Positions 1-10,900 of a stretch of DNA of 64,000 nucleotides are shown piece after piece. How positions within the stretch are numbered: the first letter of the stretch is position 1; each line of letters begins with the position of its first letter. The stretch spans positions 47,830 through 111,829 of the forward strand of contig CAITZM010000033.1 in assembly GCA_903896925.1 (NCBI GenBank). The letters are read 5' to 3'. The notes under the pieces are model-generated. The model was not told the origin of the DNA, did no database searches, and was given only the letters and a program-made list of their open reading frames with translations. Position numbers and translations under genes: made by a program. This DNA is from an uncultured Lentisphaerota bacterium (GTDB taxonomy: Bacteria; Verrucomicrobiota; Kiritimatiellia; CAIQIC01).

Positions 1-156
1 CGCCTCCTCGGCGTTCCCGCTCCCGTGCGCCTTCCACGCCTTGCTGGTCAGCGTCTCCGATTTGTGGTCGCCGAAATCCGGCGCTGCCGCCGCCGGTTGC
101 ACCAGGACGAACGCCGCGAGCAACGCGGCCACGATGCTGTTCACGTAGCTGTTCAT
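1..156 (-). CDS. Start of a secreted protein (C-terminus outside window)
   Basis: The frame is open from an ATG at 156 to the window edge (52 codons). The start is supported by AGGAG 8 nt upstream. The N-terminus MNSYVNSIVAALLAAFVLV followed by QPAAAA is a clear Sec signal peptide, with cleavage likely near residues 24-25. The mature part (APDFGDHKSETLTSKAWKA...) is too short to place; it loosely resembles the start of exported tetratricopeptide-type proteins, which is only a guess. The ATG lies 20 nt after the stop of the URO-D-family gene on the same strand, so the two are probably cotranscribed. Confidence 0.7.
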   Translation of the reverse strand, partial: MNSYVNSIVAALLAAFVLVQPAAAAPDFGDHKSETLTSKAWKAHGSGNAEEA

Positions 157-176
157 TTCCGTCTCCTGCTTGTGTT

Positions 177-1256
177 TTACGACTGCTGCACGGTCTCGAT
201 CATGGCGAGAATATTTTCCAGCGGCGTGCCGGGTTGGACGTTGTGGCAGGAGCAGCAGATGAAGCCCTCGCGGCCGGCGCCGAGCGTGGCCAGGCAGGCG
301 CGCGTCTCGCGGCGGACGTCGTCGGCCGTGCCGCGCGGCAGCACGCTCTGGTTGTCCACGCCGCCGTGGAAGATGACGCGGTCGCCGAACTCCTTTTTCA
401 GCTCCGCCGTGTCCATGCCCGGACAGGCGTGCTGGATCGGGTTGAGCACGTCCACGCCGCAGTCGAGGATCGGCCGCAGCAGCGGCCGGGCGGCGCCGTC
501 GGTGTGATAGAAAACTTTCAGGCCGTGGGCGTGGATCAGGTCGCACCAGCGCCGCATGCGCGGCTGCAGGTGCCGCATCCACGCGGCGGGCGAGATCAGC
601 AATCCCGTCTGTCCGCCGATGTCATCGCTGATGAAGACCAGGTCGAGGTAGGGGCGCGCCTGCGCGAAGAACCGCCGCATCATCTCCGACTGGATGGCCT
701 CGATCCGGTCGAGGATCGCGTCCACCAGTTCGGGGCTTTCGGCGATGTCGAACATCGCCTGCTCCAGCCCGCGCATCTGGCAGTAGATCTCGAAGAACGA
801 CACCCAGGGGCCGATCACCGCGAAATCGTGCGACGCCTTCTTTGCGAGGGCCGTCGCGCCGGCATAGTCGAAGCGCTCGACCTGCGGCCACCACGCATAG
901 GCGTCGAGCGACTCCGGCGTGTCGAAGCCCAGCAGCGGCGCCGTGCCGAACTCGGCGTAGTGCGCCAGGCCGGCCTGCACGCCCTTGAGCGGCACGCCCC
1001 ACATGGTGCGGTCGCCGCCGCTCTCCGCGCCCGCCCCCGACTGCCCGCCGGCGCGCGCGCCGACATCGGTCCGGTAGTCCATGAAATCCCAGACGATCTT
1101 GTCGAGGCCGAGCGCCTGCCACATCGCGAAGTCGTCGGTGACGCCGCAGTGCTGGCGGAGCAGGGCGGCGATCTCCGGCGTGTGCCAGAGGTCGACCGGC
1201 AGGCGGTCCACCGGTTGGCGCGCCAGCGTGGCGAGCACCCGTTCCTTAGGTTGCAT
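177..1256 (-). CDS. Uroporphyrinogen decarboxylase-family protein
   Basis: A 359-residue single-domain protein of the URO-D fold, beginning MQPKERVLATLARQPVDRLP, the usual start of the divergent URO-D/MtaA-like branch. The C-terminal half carries family blocks: KVFYHTDGAARPLL, VIFHGGVDNQ and GFICCSCHNVQPGTPLENI, ending in the PENI..M-like helix. A run of C-C-S-C-H near residue 335 could bind metal, as in corrinoid methyltransferases. Paralogues of this branch are common in PVC bacteria and are usually not heme-pathway HemE; the true substrate (corrinoid methyl transfer or other) is unknown. An AGGA-type ribosome-binding site precedes the ATG. It is probably the upstream gene of a short operon with the secreted protein at 156-1. 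No corrinoid protein gene is visible beside it. Confidence 0.85.
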   Translation of the reverse strand: MQPKERVLATLARQPVDRLPVDLWHTPEIAALLRQHCGVTDDFAMWQALGLDKIVWDFMDYRTDVGARAGGQSGAGAESGGDRTMWGVPLKGVQAGLAHYAEFGTAPLLGFDTPESLDAYAWWPQVERFDYAGATALAKKASHDFAVIGPWVSFFEIYCQMRGLEQAMFDIAESPELVDAILDRIEAIQSEMMRRFFAQARPYLDLVFISDDIGGQTGLLISPAAWMRHLQPRMRRWCDLIHAHGLKVFYHTDGAARPLLRPILDCGVDVLNPIQHACPGMDTAELKKEFGDRVIFHGGVDNQSVLPRGTADDVRRETRACLATLGAGREGFICCSCHNVQPGTPLENILAMIETVQQS

Positions 1257-1947
1257 AGTCGGTTCCTTTCTGCTGCGGCCCTATCAAACCACAGGGCGTG
1301 CGTTTTGAAAATGCCCAAACCGCGCCGAAGACCGGTGGCGAGGGCGGGTGGCGAGGGGCGGAAGAAGGAGGACAGAGGTCGGCGGTCAGAGGTCGGCAGG
1401 AAGAGGCGGAAAGGAATTCACCACGGAGGTCACAGAGGTCGGAGGAGGTCACAGAGGAAAAAAACAGCCGCGGATGAACACGGAAAGGAGGCAGCAGATA
1501 TTTTAGCTCAAAGACACGAAGGCAAGCACCCTGCGACAGGCCCGACAGGGATGGCGCAGAGAAGATTCTTTGCCTTGTTAACCAGCAGAATTTCATTTTC
1601 TCAACACAATTTACCCGGATTTCGACAGAACCATTGCCGACAGAATCATCAGGCGGCGAGGGGCAGATTTAGCTGATGGGTCGCTGACAGGCAGCAGGCT
1701 CTCACACCTTGTTGATATGGTTCTACTCTGACGCTTTGAGCGGCGGAGGGACTCTTCGTAGAAGCGGCGTCCTCGCCGCTTTTCCTTTGCGTTGGGTCTA
1801 CGCGGCGGGACGCCGCGTCCACGGGTTGTTGTGCGGGCGCGGTCGATGCGTGGGTACGGCTGGGCTCGCGGGGTGGGCCTGCCCGGCGCAGCGCCGCGCG
1901 CAGCCGGGAAAACCCCGCCCACGAAGAACAGAGGATAAGCGGCCGGC
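1257..1947. repeat. Intergenic region with dispersed repeats and hairpins
   Basis: No gene is supported in these 691 bases. At 1420-1483 lies a mosaic of the words CACGGAGGTCACAGAGG and CGGATGAACACGG; a near copy of its last 39 bases is at 13774-13810. At 1800-1818 is an exact 8-3-8 hairpin (ACGCGGCG, GGA, CGCCGCGT). At 1868-1925 is a long compound hairpin ending CCCCGCCCACGAAG, seen again at 40742 and 41067. An imperfect hairpin at 1763-1780 could act as a terminator between the converging repeats. The long open frames here are artefacts of the GC-rich repeats. Confidence 0.7.
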
Positions 1948-4900
1948 TCAGCCCTGCGCGGTGCAGCGGCGGCGGATGCGCCGCACGAGCCACGCGACGC
2001 CCACCAGGCCGAGCAGCGAGGCCGTGCCCGGCTCCGGCACCGCCGTCAACGTGATCTTATGCCCGTTGGCGAGGTTGTCACCGTAGTTGATCGTGAACAG
2101 ATTGGTCGAACCGCTCTGGCCGACGACGGGCAGCATCATGCCCTGCGCCCACAGCACGCCGTTGCTCGGCCCGCCCACATCCATCAGCGTCAGCCACTGG
2201 GCCGCGTTCAGCGGGTCGAAGTCGGAAGCGCCTGTCCAATCCACGAGGGTGTAGGACGCGCCGGCGACCAGGCTGTAGGCCCGCAGGTCCAGCTTCAGCA
2301 GGCCGCCGGAGATGGTCAGGCTGTTGGTGACGATGCTCCGGTCGTTGACCTGGGCGCCGTTGCCCAGTTCCATCTCCAGGATGCCGGCGTTGGCCAGCGT
2401 CAGGCTGGCGACATATTGCGTGGCGATGCTGTTGCCCGGCGCGTAGACGCCGCCGCTGCCGACCACCAGCGTGCTGAGCGGGCCGTTGCCGCCCACCAGG
2501 CCGTTGCTGATGACGGTGATGACGCCGCCGTTATGCAGGCCGTTCACGAAGTAGTTCGCGTTGCTGACGAGCGTGCCGCCACCGAAGTTGTTCGTGCCGG
2601 TCAGCCTCAGCGTGCCGCCGCCGGTCAAGGTGAAGGTGCTGGCGCCCGTCAAGACACCGCCGAAGACGTTGGTGGCGTTGACCAGCTGGAGGGTCAGGCC
2701 GCCGCCGCCGTTGGTCACCATGCTCCCGCTGGCGCCGGTGAGGCCGGCGATGGCCAGGCTGTTCCCGTCCAAATCCAGGACCCCCAGACTGTCCACATAG
2801 ACCCGCGTGCTGCTGGAGAGCGTGGCCCCGCTGGCGAGCTTCAGGGTGCCGTTGCTGATGGTCGTGGTGCCGCTGTAGCTGTTCGCGCCGGAGAGCGTCA
2901 GGGTGCCAACGCCGGACTTGACCAGGTTGCCGCCGTTGGTGATGGCGCCGGTGAGCGCGAGGTTGCCGGCGGACGTATCGAAGTTGCCGGAGGTGGCCAG
3001 GTTGACGGTGTTGGTCAGCTGCCACGAGCCACCGTAGGTGCCGAGCGAGCCGCCGGCCATCGTCACCAGGCCGCTGCCCAACGGATTGTCCTGGCCCATC
3101 CGGAGCAGGCCGTTGCTGATCGTGGTGCCGCCGACGTAGCTATTGTTGGCATAGGCTGCGGCGAGGGTCTGCGTACCGCTGCCGCCCATGACCAACGCCA
3201 GGTTGTTATCGTTGACACCGACACTGCCCAGCGAGCCATCAAAGAAACTATCGCCCGTCGTATGGAGGGTCAGGATGGAGAGCGTGGCCGCACCGCCGAT
3301 GACCCTGTTCGTATTGAGGCCACCGCCCCCGTTGGTGCTGACCAAGCCAGCCAGCGTCTGATTATAACCATCGAGCATCAAGGTGGCGGTATTGGTCCGG
3401 GCCGCGACGCTTTGCGCCTGCAAATTCAGCACCGTCGTCGTCGGCAGCGCGTCGTTGATGCCCAGCTGAACCGTGAGGCCATTAAAGTTGACGTTGCTCA
3501 CAGCCAGATACGTGTTGCCATTATAGGACGATTGGCCCTTCAGGATGTACAGCGCGCCGCCATTGTTGGCCGCACTGGCGCGCAACGTCAGGTCGCCTGT
3601 GCCGCCAATCCCTTGATCCATGGTGACCAAGGCCTTGCCGGCGTTATAGGTGTTGATGGCCGCACCGCCAGCCAACGTGATGGGCCCTTGCAGTTCGAAG
3701 ACACCCGTGTTCTCGTTCAGCAGCAGCGCGCCGTAGGCGGCGGGAGCGGTGCCGATACCGCTGCCCGAGAGCGTGAGGGGCACCGCATTGGTCGTGTGGG
3801 ACGCGAACTGCAAGCGTGCGCCATTGGAAACCACGGCGCCCACGCTCGCCGGGCTTAGCGCATCCTGCCGGTCCAGGCGCAACACACCTTCGCCCACCAG
3901 CGTCCACCCCGTATAGGAGTTCGAGGCGTTAAGGGCCAAGACGCTGTTGCCGGTCTTGGTCAGCCCGCCGCCGCCGGAGAGCACTCCGCTATTGGTGGAA
4001 GCGGTGTTGTTGCCGCCCACCGTCAGAGTGATGGCATTGCCGCTGAGATTGGTCAGGCCGATGTTCTGCGTGCCGGCCAGGCCGCCGAGGGTGAAGGCCG
4101 TGGTGCCGCCGATGAAGCTGACCGTACCCGCCGCGTTCGTATAGTTCAGCGTGCTGTTGGTCAGGGCCAGCGTGCTGCCGATGACCAGCGTGCCGGCGTT
4201 GGGGATGGTGTCGCCGGAATAGGCGTTGGTGCCGGCTATCGTCAGCGTGCCGGCGGTGCTCTTGACCAGCGCCGCGCCGCCGTTGAACTGGCCCAGGTTC
4301 ATCAGCGTGCCGGACTGCAGGTTCAAGACACCGAGCGGAGCGGCGGCGCTGCCGATGCTCGCGCCGGTCATGTCCAGCGTGCCCCCGTTGAGGTTGATGG
4401 TGCTGGTGCAGTTGCTGGGACCGACCGTGATGGGGGCGTAGGATCTAAAGACGCCGCCGGAGAGGGTCAGCGTGCCATTGGCGGAGCCGGTGCCGGTTTG
4501 GGAGGCGAGCGAGAAGCTGCCGCCGGGATTCACGGTGAACTCGCCGCCGCCGACCATCAGCGTGGCCGTGGCCGTGGTGGTGTTCGCACCGCTCTTGGCC
4601 GCCATGACGATGCTCGTCACGGTGAAGACGCCGTTGTCGAAATAGAGATTGCCGAACGCGCTGCCGGCGCCGCCGCCGGTCTCGATGCCGTTGGTCAGGG
4701 CGCCGGCGGTGACGTACGCCGGATGGCCCAGCAGGTTGAGCGTGCCCGTGATGGTCGCACCGGTGCCGGTACCCGTCTTGCTGCCGATGGTGATCTCGGT
4801 GGTCGCCCCGCTCTTGCCGCCAATGGTCACGGTGCCGGCGCTGCCGTTGGTCTGTGAGGCAAATTTGACCACCCCGTTGGCCTTGGACAGGCCGATGGTG

Positions 4901-7900
4901 AGCTTATCCACGGCCAAGGTGTTGACACCTGCGCCCAGGATGAGGGTGCCGCCGGTGGCGCCTGCGTTCGAGCCAAGCGAGTGCCCAACTTGCAGCGCCG
5001 TGGCGGTGATGAGGTTGTTGGTGTCGGACAGGGTCAACTGGCCTGAACTCTTCTGGCCATAGCCGACACGCACTTCGTTGAGCGGGACGGCGCTGCTGCC
5101 AAGGATCACGCTGCCCAGTCCGGAGAGGTCCAGTATGCCGCTGCTGGAACTGGTGTCCACGGCTTGGGCCCTGCCGATGACCACATACGCGGCTGTATTG
5201 GTGACCACCAAAGAACCCGCACCGCTCACGACCAATCTATTCGTGGTGGAAGTGGTGCCTCCAAAATCAACACCATTGGTGAGGCCGCCCGCCCCGTTGA
5301 TCGTCAACGTCTGGCCGGCGCCGATGTTGATCATGTTCGTGGCGAACGCGCCGGTGGACTGCACCAGCAGTTGGCCTATGGTCTGGCTGTAGGAGGGGAG
5401 ATCCAGATGGCCCGCGCCGGTGCCTTCGCCCAAGGACACTCCGCCCGTGGTCGGCAAAGCATCCGTGATACCTACCCGCAAGGTATTCCCATTGTTGACC
5501 AAGGTGCCACCGCCGAAACTGCTGGCCGCCGTCAGCACCACGGTACCGCCGTTGCCGCCGCCGACGACCAGATTGGAGGAACCGCCTATCGCCGCCGGAT
5601 AGGTCAACACGCCGCCGCCACCGCCCAGGCGATAGGTCGTGCCATTGAAGGCCCACGCGCCGCTGTAGGTCCCGGTGCTGCCGGCCGCCATGCCGAGGAA
5701 CAGGCTGTTGAAGCCACCCGTAGCAAAGTCAATCGTCTCGGAGTTGTCGCCGACCATGGCCAGGGCGCCCGCCGAGGCGGTGTCGAGCCTGCCGGAGCCC
5801 AGCCAGTTCACCACCGAGCCATAAGCGCCGGTGGCCACCAGCGCGCCGGCGCTGTTGATGAGCACGTTGCCGGTGGGCGGCAGGGCACTGGCGCCGAAGG
5901 CCAGCAAGCCGCCGTTGACGAACGTCCCCCCGCTGTAGCTGTTGGCGCCGGTGAGCTGCAGCACGCCGGTGCCGACCTTGGTCAGGCTGCCCCCTTGCGA
6001 CAGCACGCCACCATAGACCAGATCCACGTTGTTATTGCCCAGGGAGAGCGCCACGTTCACGCCACCCGCGTTGGTCAGCGCCACATTGCCCGTGCCCGCC
6101 AACCCGCCCACGGTGTAGGCGTTGGTGGTGGCGGAGAAGCCGAGGCCGTCAGATGCAGCAGCATTGGTGATCGTGACGAGCTGCGCCGCCGTGGAGCTCA
6201 GCAACAACAATTGCCCGCCGTTGATGGTGGTGGGGCTGACGAAGGCCGTGGTGTTGGTGAGCGCCAGCACGCCGCCGTTGATGGTCGTGGGCCCCGTATA
6301 CTTGATCGTGGTGCCGCTCAAGGTTTGCGTGTAGGTCCCGTTCATGAGCAGCGCAATATTCCCGTCGATTCTGCCGGAATAGACGTGGTTCGTCGGGTTG
6401 GGATTGCCCAAGGTCAACACCACCTGGGTGGCATTCACGGTATTGGTGATCGTGCGGGTGAAGGACGAATCCCTCAGGCCTGCGAGCGTTTGGCTGAAGC
6501 CGTTGAAGTCGAAGAGGCCGGTGGCGGAACCGGCCACCTGCAACACAGCGTTCGTGGCCAGGCCGTTGTTCGCCCCCAGTTTGACCGTGTCCTGCGAGAT
6601 GCTGAAATCGGCATACGAGCCGCCGCCGCTAAACACCACGGTACCGATCCGGCTCACCACCCCCACCGAACTGGTGACGGCACCGGCGATGACCAGGGTT
6701 CCCCCGGCACCCGTGCTGCCAAAATGGCCGCCGGCGGCCGCGATGTTACTGATGGTAATCGGGCCACTGAACGCGCCGGTACTCGCACCCGCGTATTCAA
6801 GCAGGCCGCGTCCCGAGGCGCCGCTATTGTTATACAGCGCGATGGCGTTGGTGATGGTGACCCCATCGCCTACCGTCACGCGCACCGCGGTGCTGGTCAT
6901 GACCAAGGTGCCTGAGCCCAGCGCAGCGTTGTTGTTCAAGGTCAATTGACCGGCGCTGATGAAGGTGCCGCCGCTGTAGGTGTTGCTGCCGCCGAGCGTC
7001 GTGGTGCCCGTGCCGGTCTTGGTCACGGTGCCCGTGCCCGCCAGGTTGGCCGTGGCGGTGCCGCCGGAGAAGGCGTAGGACGCACCCACCAGCGTGCCGT
7101 TGGAAATGACGCCACCGCTCAGGGTGACGACCCCATTGGTCACATTGGGGAACGTGTTCAGATCGTAGCCGCCGCCGCGCACGGTCACCGCGGCGGTGGC
7201 CGGCAACGCATTGAAGAGGCCCAACTGCAACACGCCGTTGCTGATGGTGGTGGTGCCGCTGAAGCTGTTCACGGCGTTCAGCACGAGCACGCCGCCGCCG
7301 CTCTTGGTCAGGCCTCCGATGTTGGAGTCATCCAGGACGCTGGCGAAGGTTACGGGCAGGTTGGTGGTGTCGATGGCGATGGCGCCGGTGCTGTTCTTGA
7401 TCCGCGCAGAAAGGTCCAGGGTAATGCCCGACCCGTACCGCAGGGTGCCGCCGCCAAAGGTGATATCGCCGCTGGTGCCCAGTGCCGCATCGTTGTTGAA
7501 CGTCAGCACGCCGCCATTCAGCCGCGTCCCCCCGTTATAGGAGTTCACGCCGGAGAGCACCAGCGTACCGGTGCCGGTCTTGGTCAGGCTGCCGGCCCCA
7601 CCGATGCTGTCGGCGACCAGCAGGGTGCCACCCGCGCCCACGCTCAGCCCGCCATTGAAGGTGCCCCAGTTGATGGCATAGCCAACCAGGTTGGTAATCA
7701 AGCTGCCGGTCACTTGCAACGTACCGCCATTGACATGGAGGTTGCCCGCCGCCGGCAGGTTGACGTAGTCACCGATGGATAGCATCCCTCCCTCGAGTGC
7801 CATGCCACCGGTAAAGGTGTTCGTGCCGGACAGCGTCGTGACGCCACCGCTGTTGGTCAAGGCCCCGGAGCCGGCCAGGTTCGCATAGGCGGTGCCGCCG

Positions 7901-10900
7901 GAGAACGTATAGGACGAGCCGACCAGGGTGCCATTGGAGATGCCACCGGAGCTCATCGTGATCGCGCCATTGGTCACATTCGGGAAACCGTTGAGGTCAT
8001 AGATGCCGCCGGCCATACTCACGGCGCCATTAGCAGGCAGCGCATTGAAGAGGCCCAACTGCAGCCTGCCGCCCGTGAGCAGCGTGGTCCCGCTGAACGT
8101 GTTGACGCCATTGAGCACCTGCAAGCCGGTGCCTGATTTGACCAGCGACCCGGCGCCTGAAAGGCTGCCGGAAAAAGCCCCCGACTGATTGCCGCCACCG
8201 AGCGTCAGCGTGACCGCGGCGCCGGCGTCGTTCGTCAAGGCGATGTCGCCCGTGCCGCTCAGGCCGCCGATGGTGAAGGCGTTGGTCGCGAGGAAGCCCA
8301 CGCCTTGGGCGACGAGGTTGGTGATGTCGCGGTCGCCGCCCATGGCATTGGCGGTGGCGAGCAACAGACGGCCACCGTTGATGGTCACCATGCTGTTGAA
8401 GCCCGACGTATTGGTCAAGATCAAGGTGCCGCCATTGACGGTGGTGGGCAGGCTGTAGGTGATCTGGCTGCCGCTGAGCGTCAGCACGCCGCTGCCGGAC
8501 TTGGTCAGGGCCAATCTGTTGGAGGGACCGGTCTTGTTGCTGTCCCGCAAATAACCGGCATAGACGAAGTCGGCCGTGTTGTTCACCACCAACAGGCTGG
8601 GGCCTGAATTAGTATCCGTGACGGCGGCATCATTAACCTCGATGACGCCATTGGTGCCCGGGTCGGAGATGCCGGCGACGGTATTGGTGTGGCCCAGCAG
8701 CAGGAGCCGGCCATAGGATCCGGCGAAGGTGAGGATGGCGCTGGAAGCGATCTGGTCGCTGGCTTCCATCCGCACCAGGACATTGGCGCCGGCGGCGGCG
8801 GCATTGCCGATCTGGAAGTTGCCCGGCACCGTCAGACCGCCGGTCGTGTTGCTCAACGTGAGGGTGCCGTTGGCGGCGATGGTCATGCCGGGATAGGTGT
8901 TGTTGCCGGTGAGCGTCAGGTTGTTGGTGCCCAGTTTGACCAGACCCCGCGTGGCTTGCGGCGTGGCATAGAGGAAGTCACCGGCCGTCGTGTCGATGCC
9001 CACGAGCGCGTCGGCGTTCATGGCAACACCGGCCATCCCGTTGGCCCACAGGGTGTCTACGTTGGCGGATGTGAAGAACCCGCCGGCGGAGCCTACGCCC
9101 AGCGCCAGGGCTGCATTGGAAAGGACATTGATGGTGCCTGCCGGAGGCTGGGCCGACGTGTTGGCCAGGCTCAAGGCGCCGTTGCTGACGATGGTGCCGC
9201 CGCTGTAGGTATTCGCGCCGGAGAGGGTCAGCACGCCCGCGCCCTGCTTGATCAGGATGCCGTTCTGGCCCACACCCACGGCGTCCTGGAGCTTCTGGAC
9301 GATGAGGATGTCCTTGCCGTAGCCCACATTCAAGGTGCCGCCGTTGGTGGTCAGGAAGGCATAGGTCAGGTTGCTCATGTAGTTCAAACTGGTGGCATAG
9401 GGGCTGAGCGTGCCGCCATCCATGGTGAGTTCCGTATAAGTGCCCGAGGAGCCGCGTGTCGTCGGGAAGGAGGGCAACGTCACGAGGCTGCCCTTGCCAA
9501 AATAGAGCACGCCCGTGTTGTTGGGACTGCCCGCCAGGGCGCTGAACGCGGAGGCGCTGAAGACACCATTGCTGACGGCAAAATAGCCGTAGGTATTGGT
9601 GGTTAGCGAGCCGCCACCGACGTACAACGTGGTCACCGTGGCCGTGCCGCCGGATTGGTGATAATAGGCCGTGACGTTGGTTGCGAAATTACCGCTGCGC
9701 CCAAGCAGCAGAGAAGTGGCCCACATCTGGCCATTGGTCATCTCGAAGAGGCCGTGGGTATTGTGGTTCACGCCCACATACAGATTGGGGCCGGCGTTCA
9801 AGGTGCCGCCATAGAGGTGATATTCGCCATAGGAACCGACGGTAGAGCCGTCTTGGATGGCCGTGCCGAACGACACCGCGCCGGCGGTCTGCACGACGAT
9901 GCCCGTCGCGGCGGCCAGGTTGCCCACCATGAAGTTTGCGCCGCTGACCGATCCGCCCTGGATATTGACCGTGGCGGTACTGTTCGCCAGTTTGCCTAGA
10001 TAGATGTTGTTGGCGCCAGCCGAGACGTTCCCCGACACGTTCAGCGTACCCTCGCTCACAAGGGGGGCGCCGCCGAGGTTCGCATCGCCGGTCAGCGTCA
10101 ACGTGCCCCCGCCGGCCTTCGTCCAGGCCCCCGCGCCGCTGATGTTGTTGGTAATGGTCAGCGTGGTGCCGGCATCCACCACATTGGTGCCCGCGCCGGC
10201 CAGCGTGACCGTGCGATTGCTCAGCGTCATGTCGCCGCTGGTTTGCAACGCGCCGCCGTTGAAGGTCAGGCTGTTGCCTGTGCCCAGCGCGGTGTCGTTG
10301 GTCACGTTCAGTATGCCGCCGTTGATCGTCACGCCGCCGCCAAAGGAGTTCGCGCCGGACAGGACCAGCGTATTCGGGCCGAGCTTGGTCACGCCGGCCC
10401 CGGCGAGCGTGATGGCCGTGGCCCACTCGCCGCTGCCATTGCTGGTGTCGAAGCCGAGCGCGGAACCGGCAGCAAAGGCGCCGCTATTGCCCAGCAGGTT
10501 ATTGATCTGCGTGGTGTTCCAGTCGCTGCCGCCGCCGTAATTGATCGCCAATGTCGCGCCGTTGGACACCGCCAGCCTGCCCGCCGTGGCGTAGCCGGGC
10601 AGCGCATTCGTGGTCGTGGCCAGCAGGGAGCCCGCCTGGATCACCGTGCCGCCGGTGTAGGTGTTCGCGCCGGAGAGCGTCAGCATACCTGCGCCCTGCT
10701 TGGTCAAACTGCCGCTGCCGTTGGCGCCGATGGAGACCGTCGGCACCGTCGGATTGGTGCTGCCGCCGCCCATCAAGGTGACCACGGGCGCCAGGGTGTA
10801 ACCAACGCCGGGGCTGGTGATGATCAGGTTGGTCACCTGCCCATAGGTCAGGCTGCCCAGCGTCAGGTCGGTCTGCGCGATGGCCGTCGCGCCCGTGCCG

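Noticed and set aside
177..1256. Annotation as hemE
   Set aside because: The sequence belongs to the divergent URO-D branch with a Cys/His-rich C-terminus and no heme-pathway neighbours, so a heme role is not supported.
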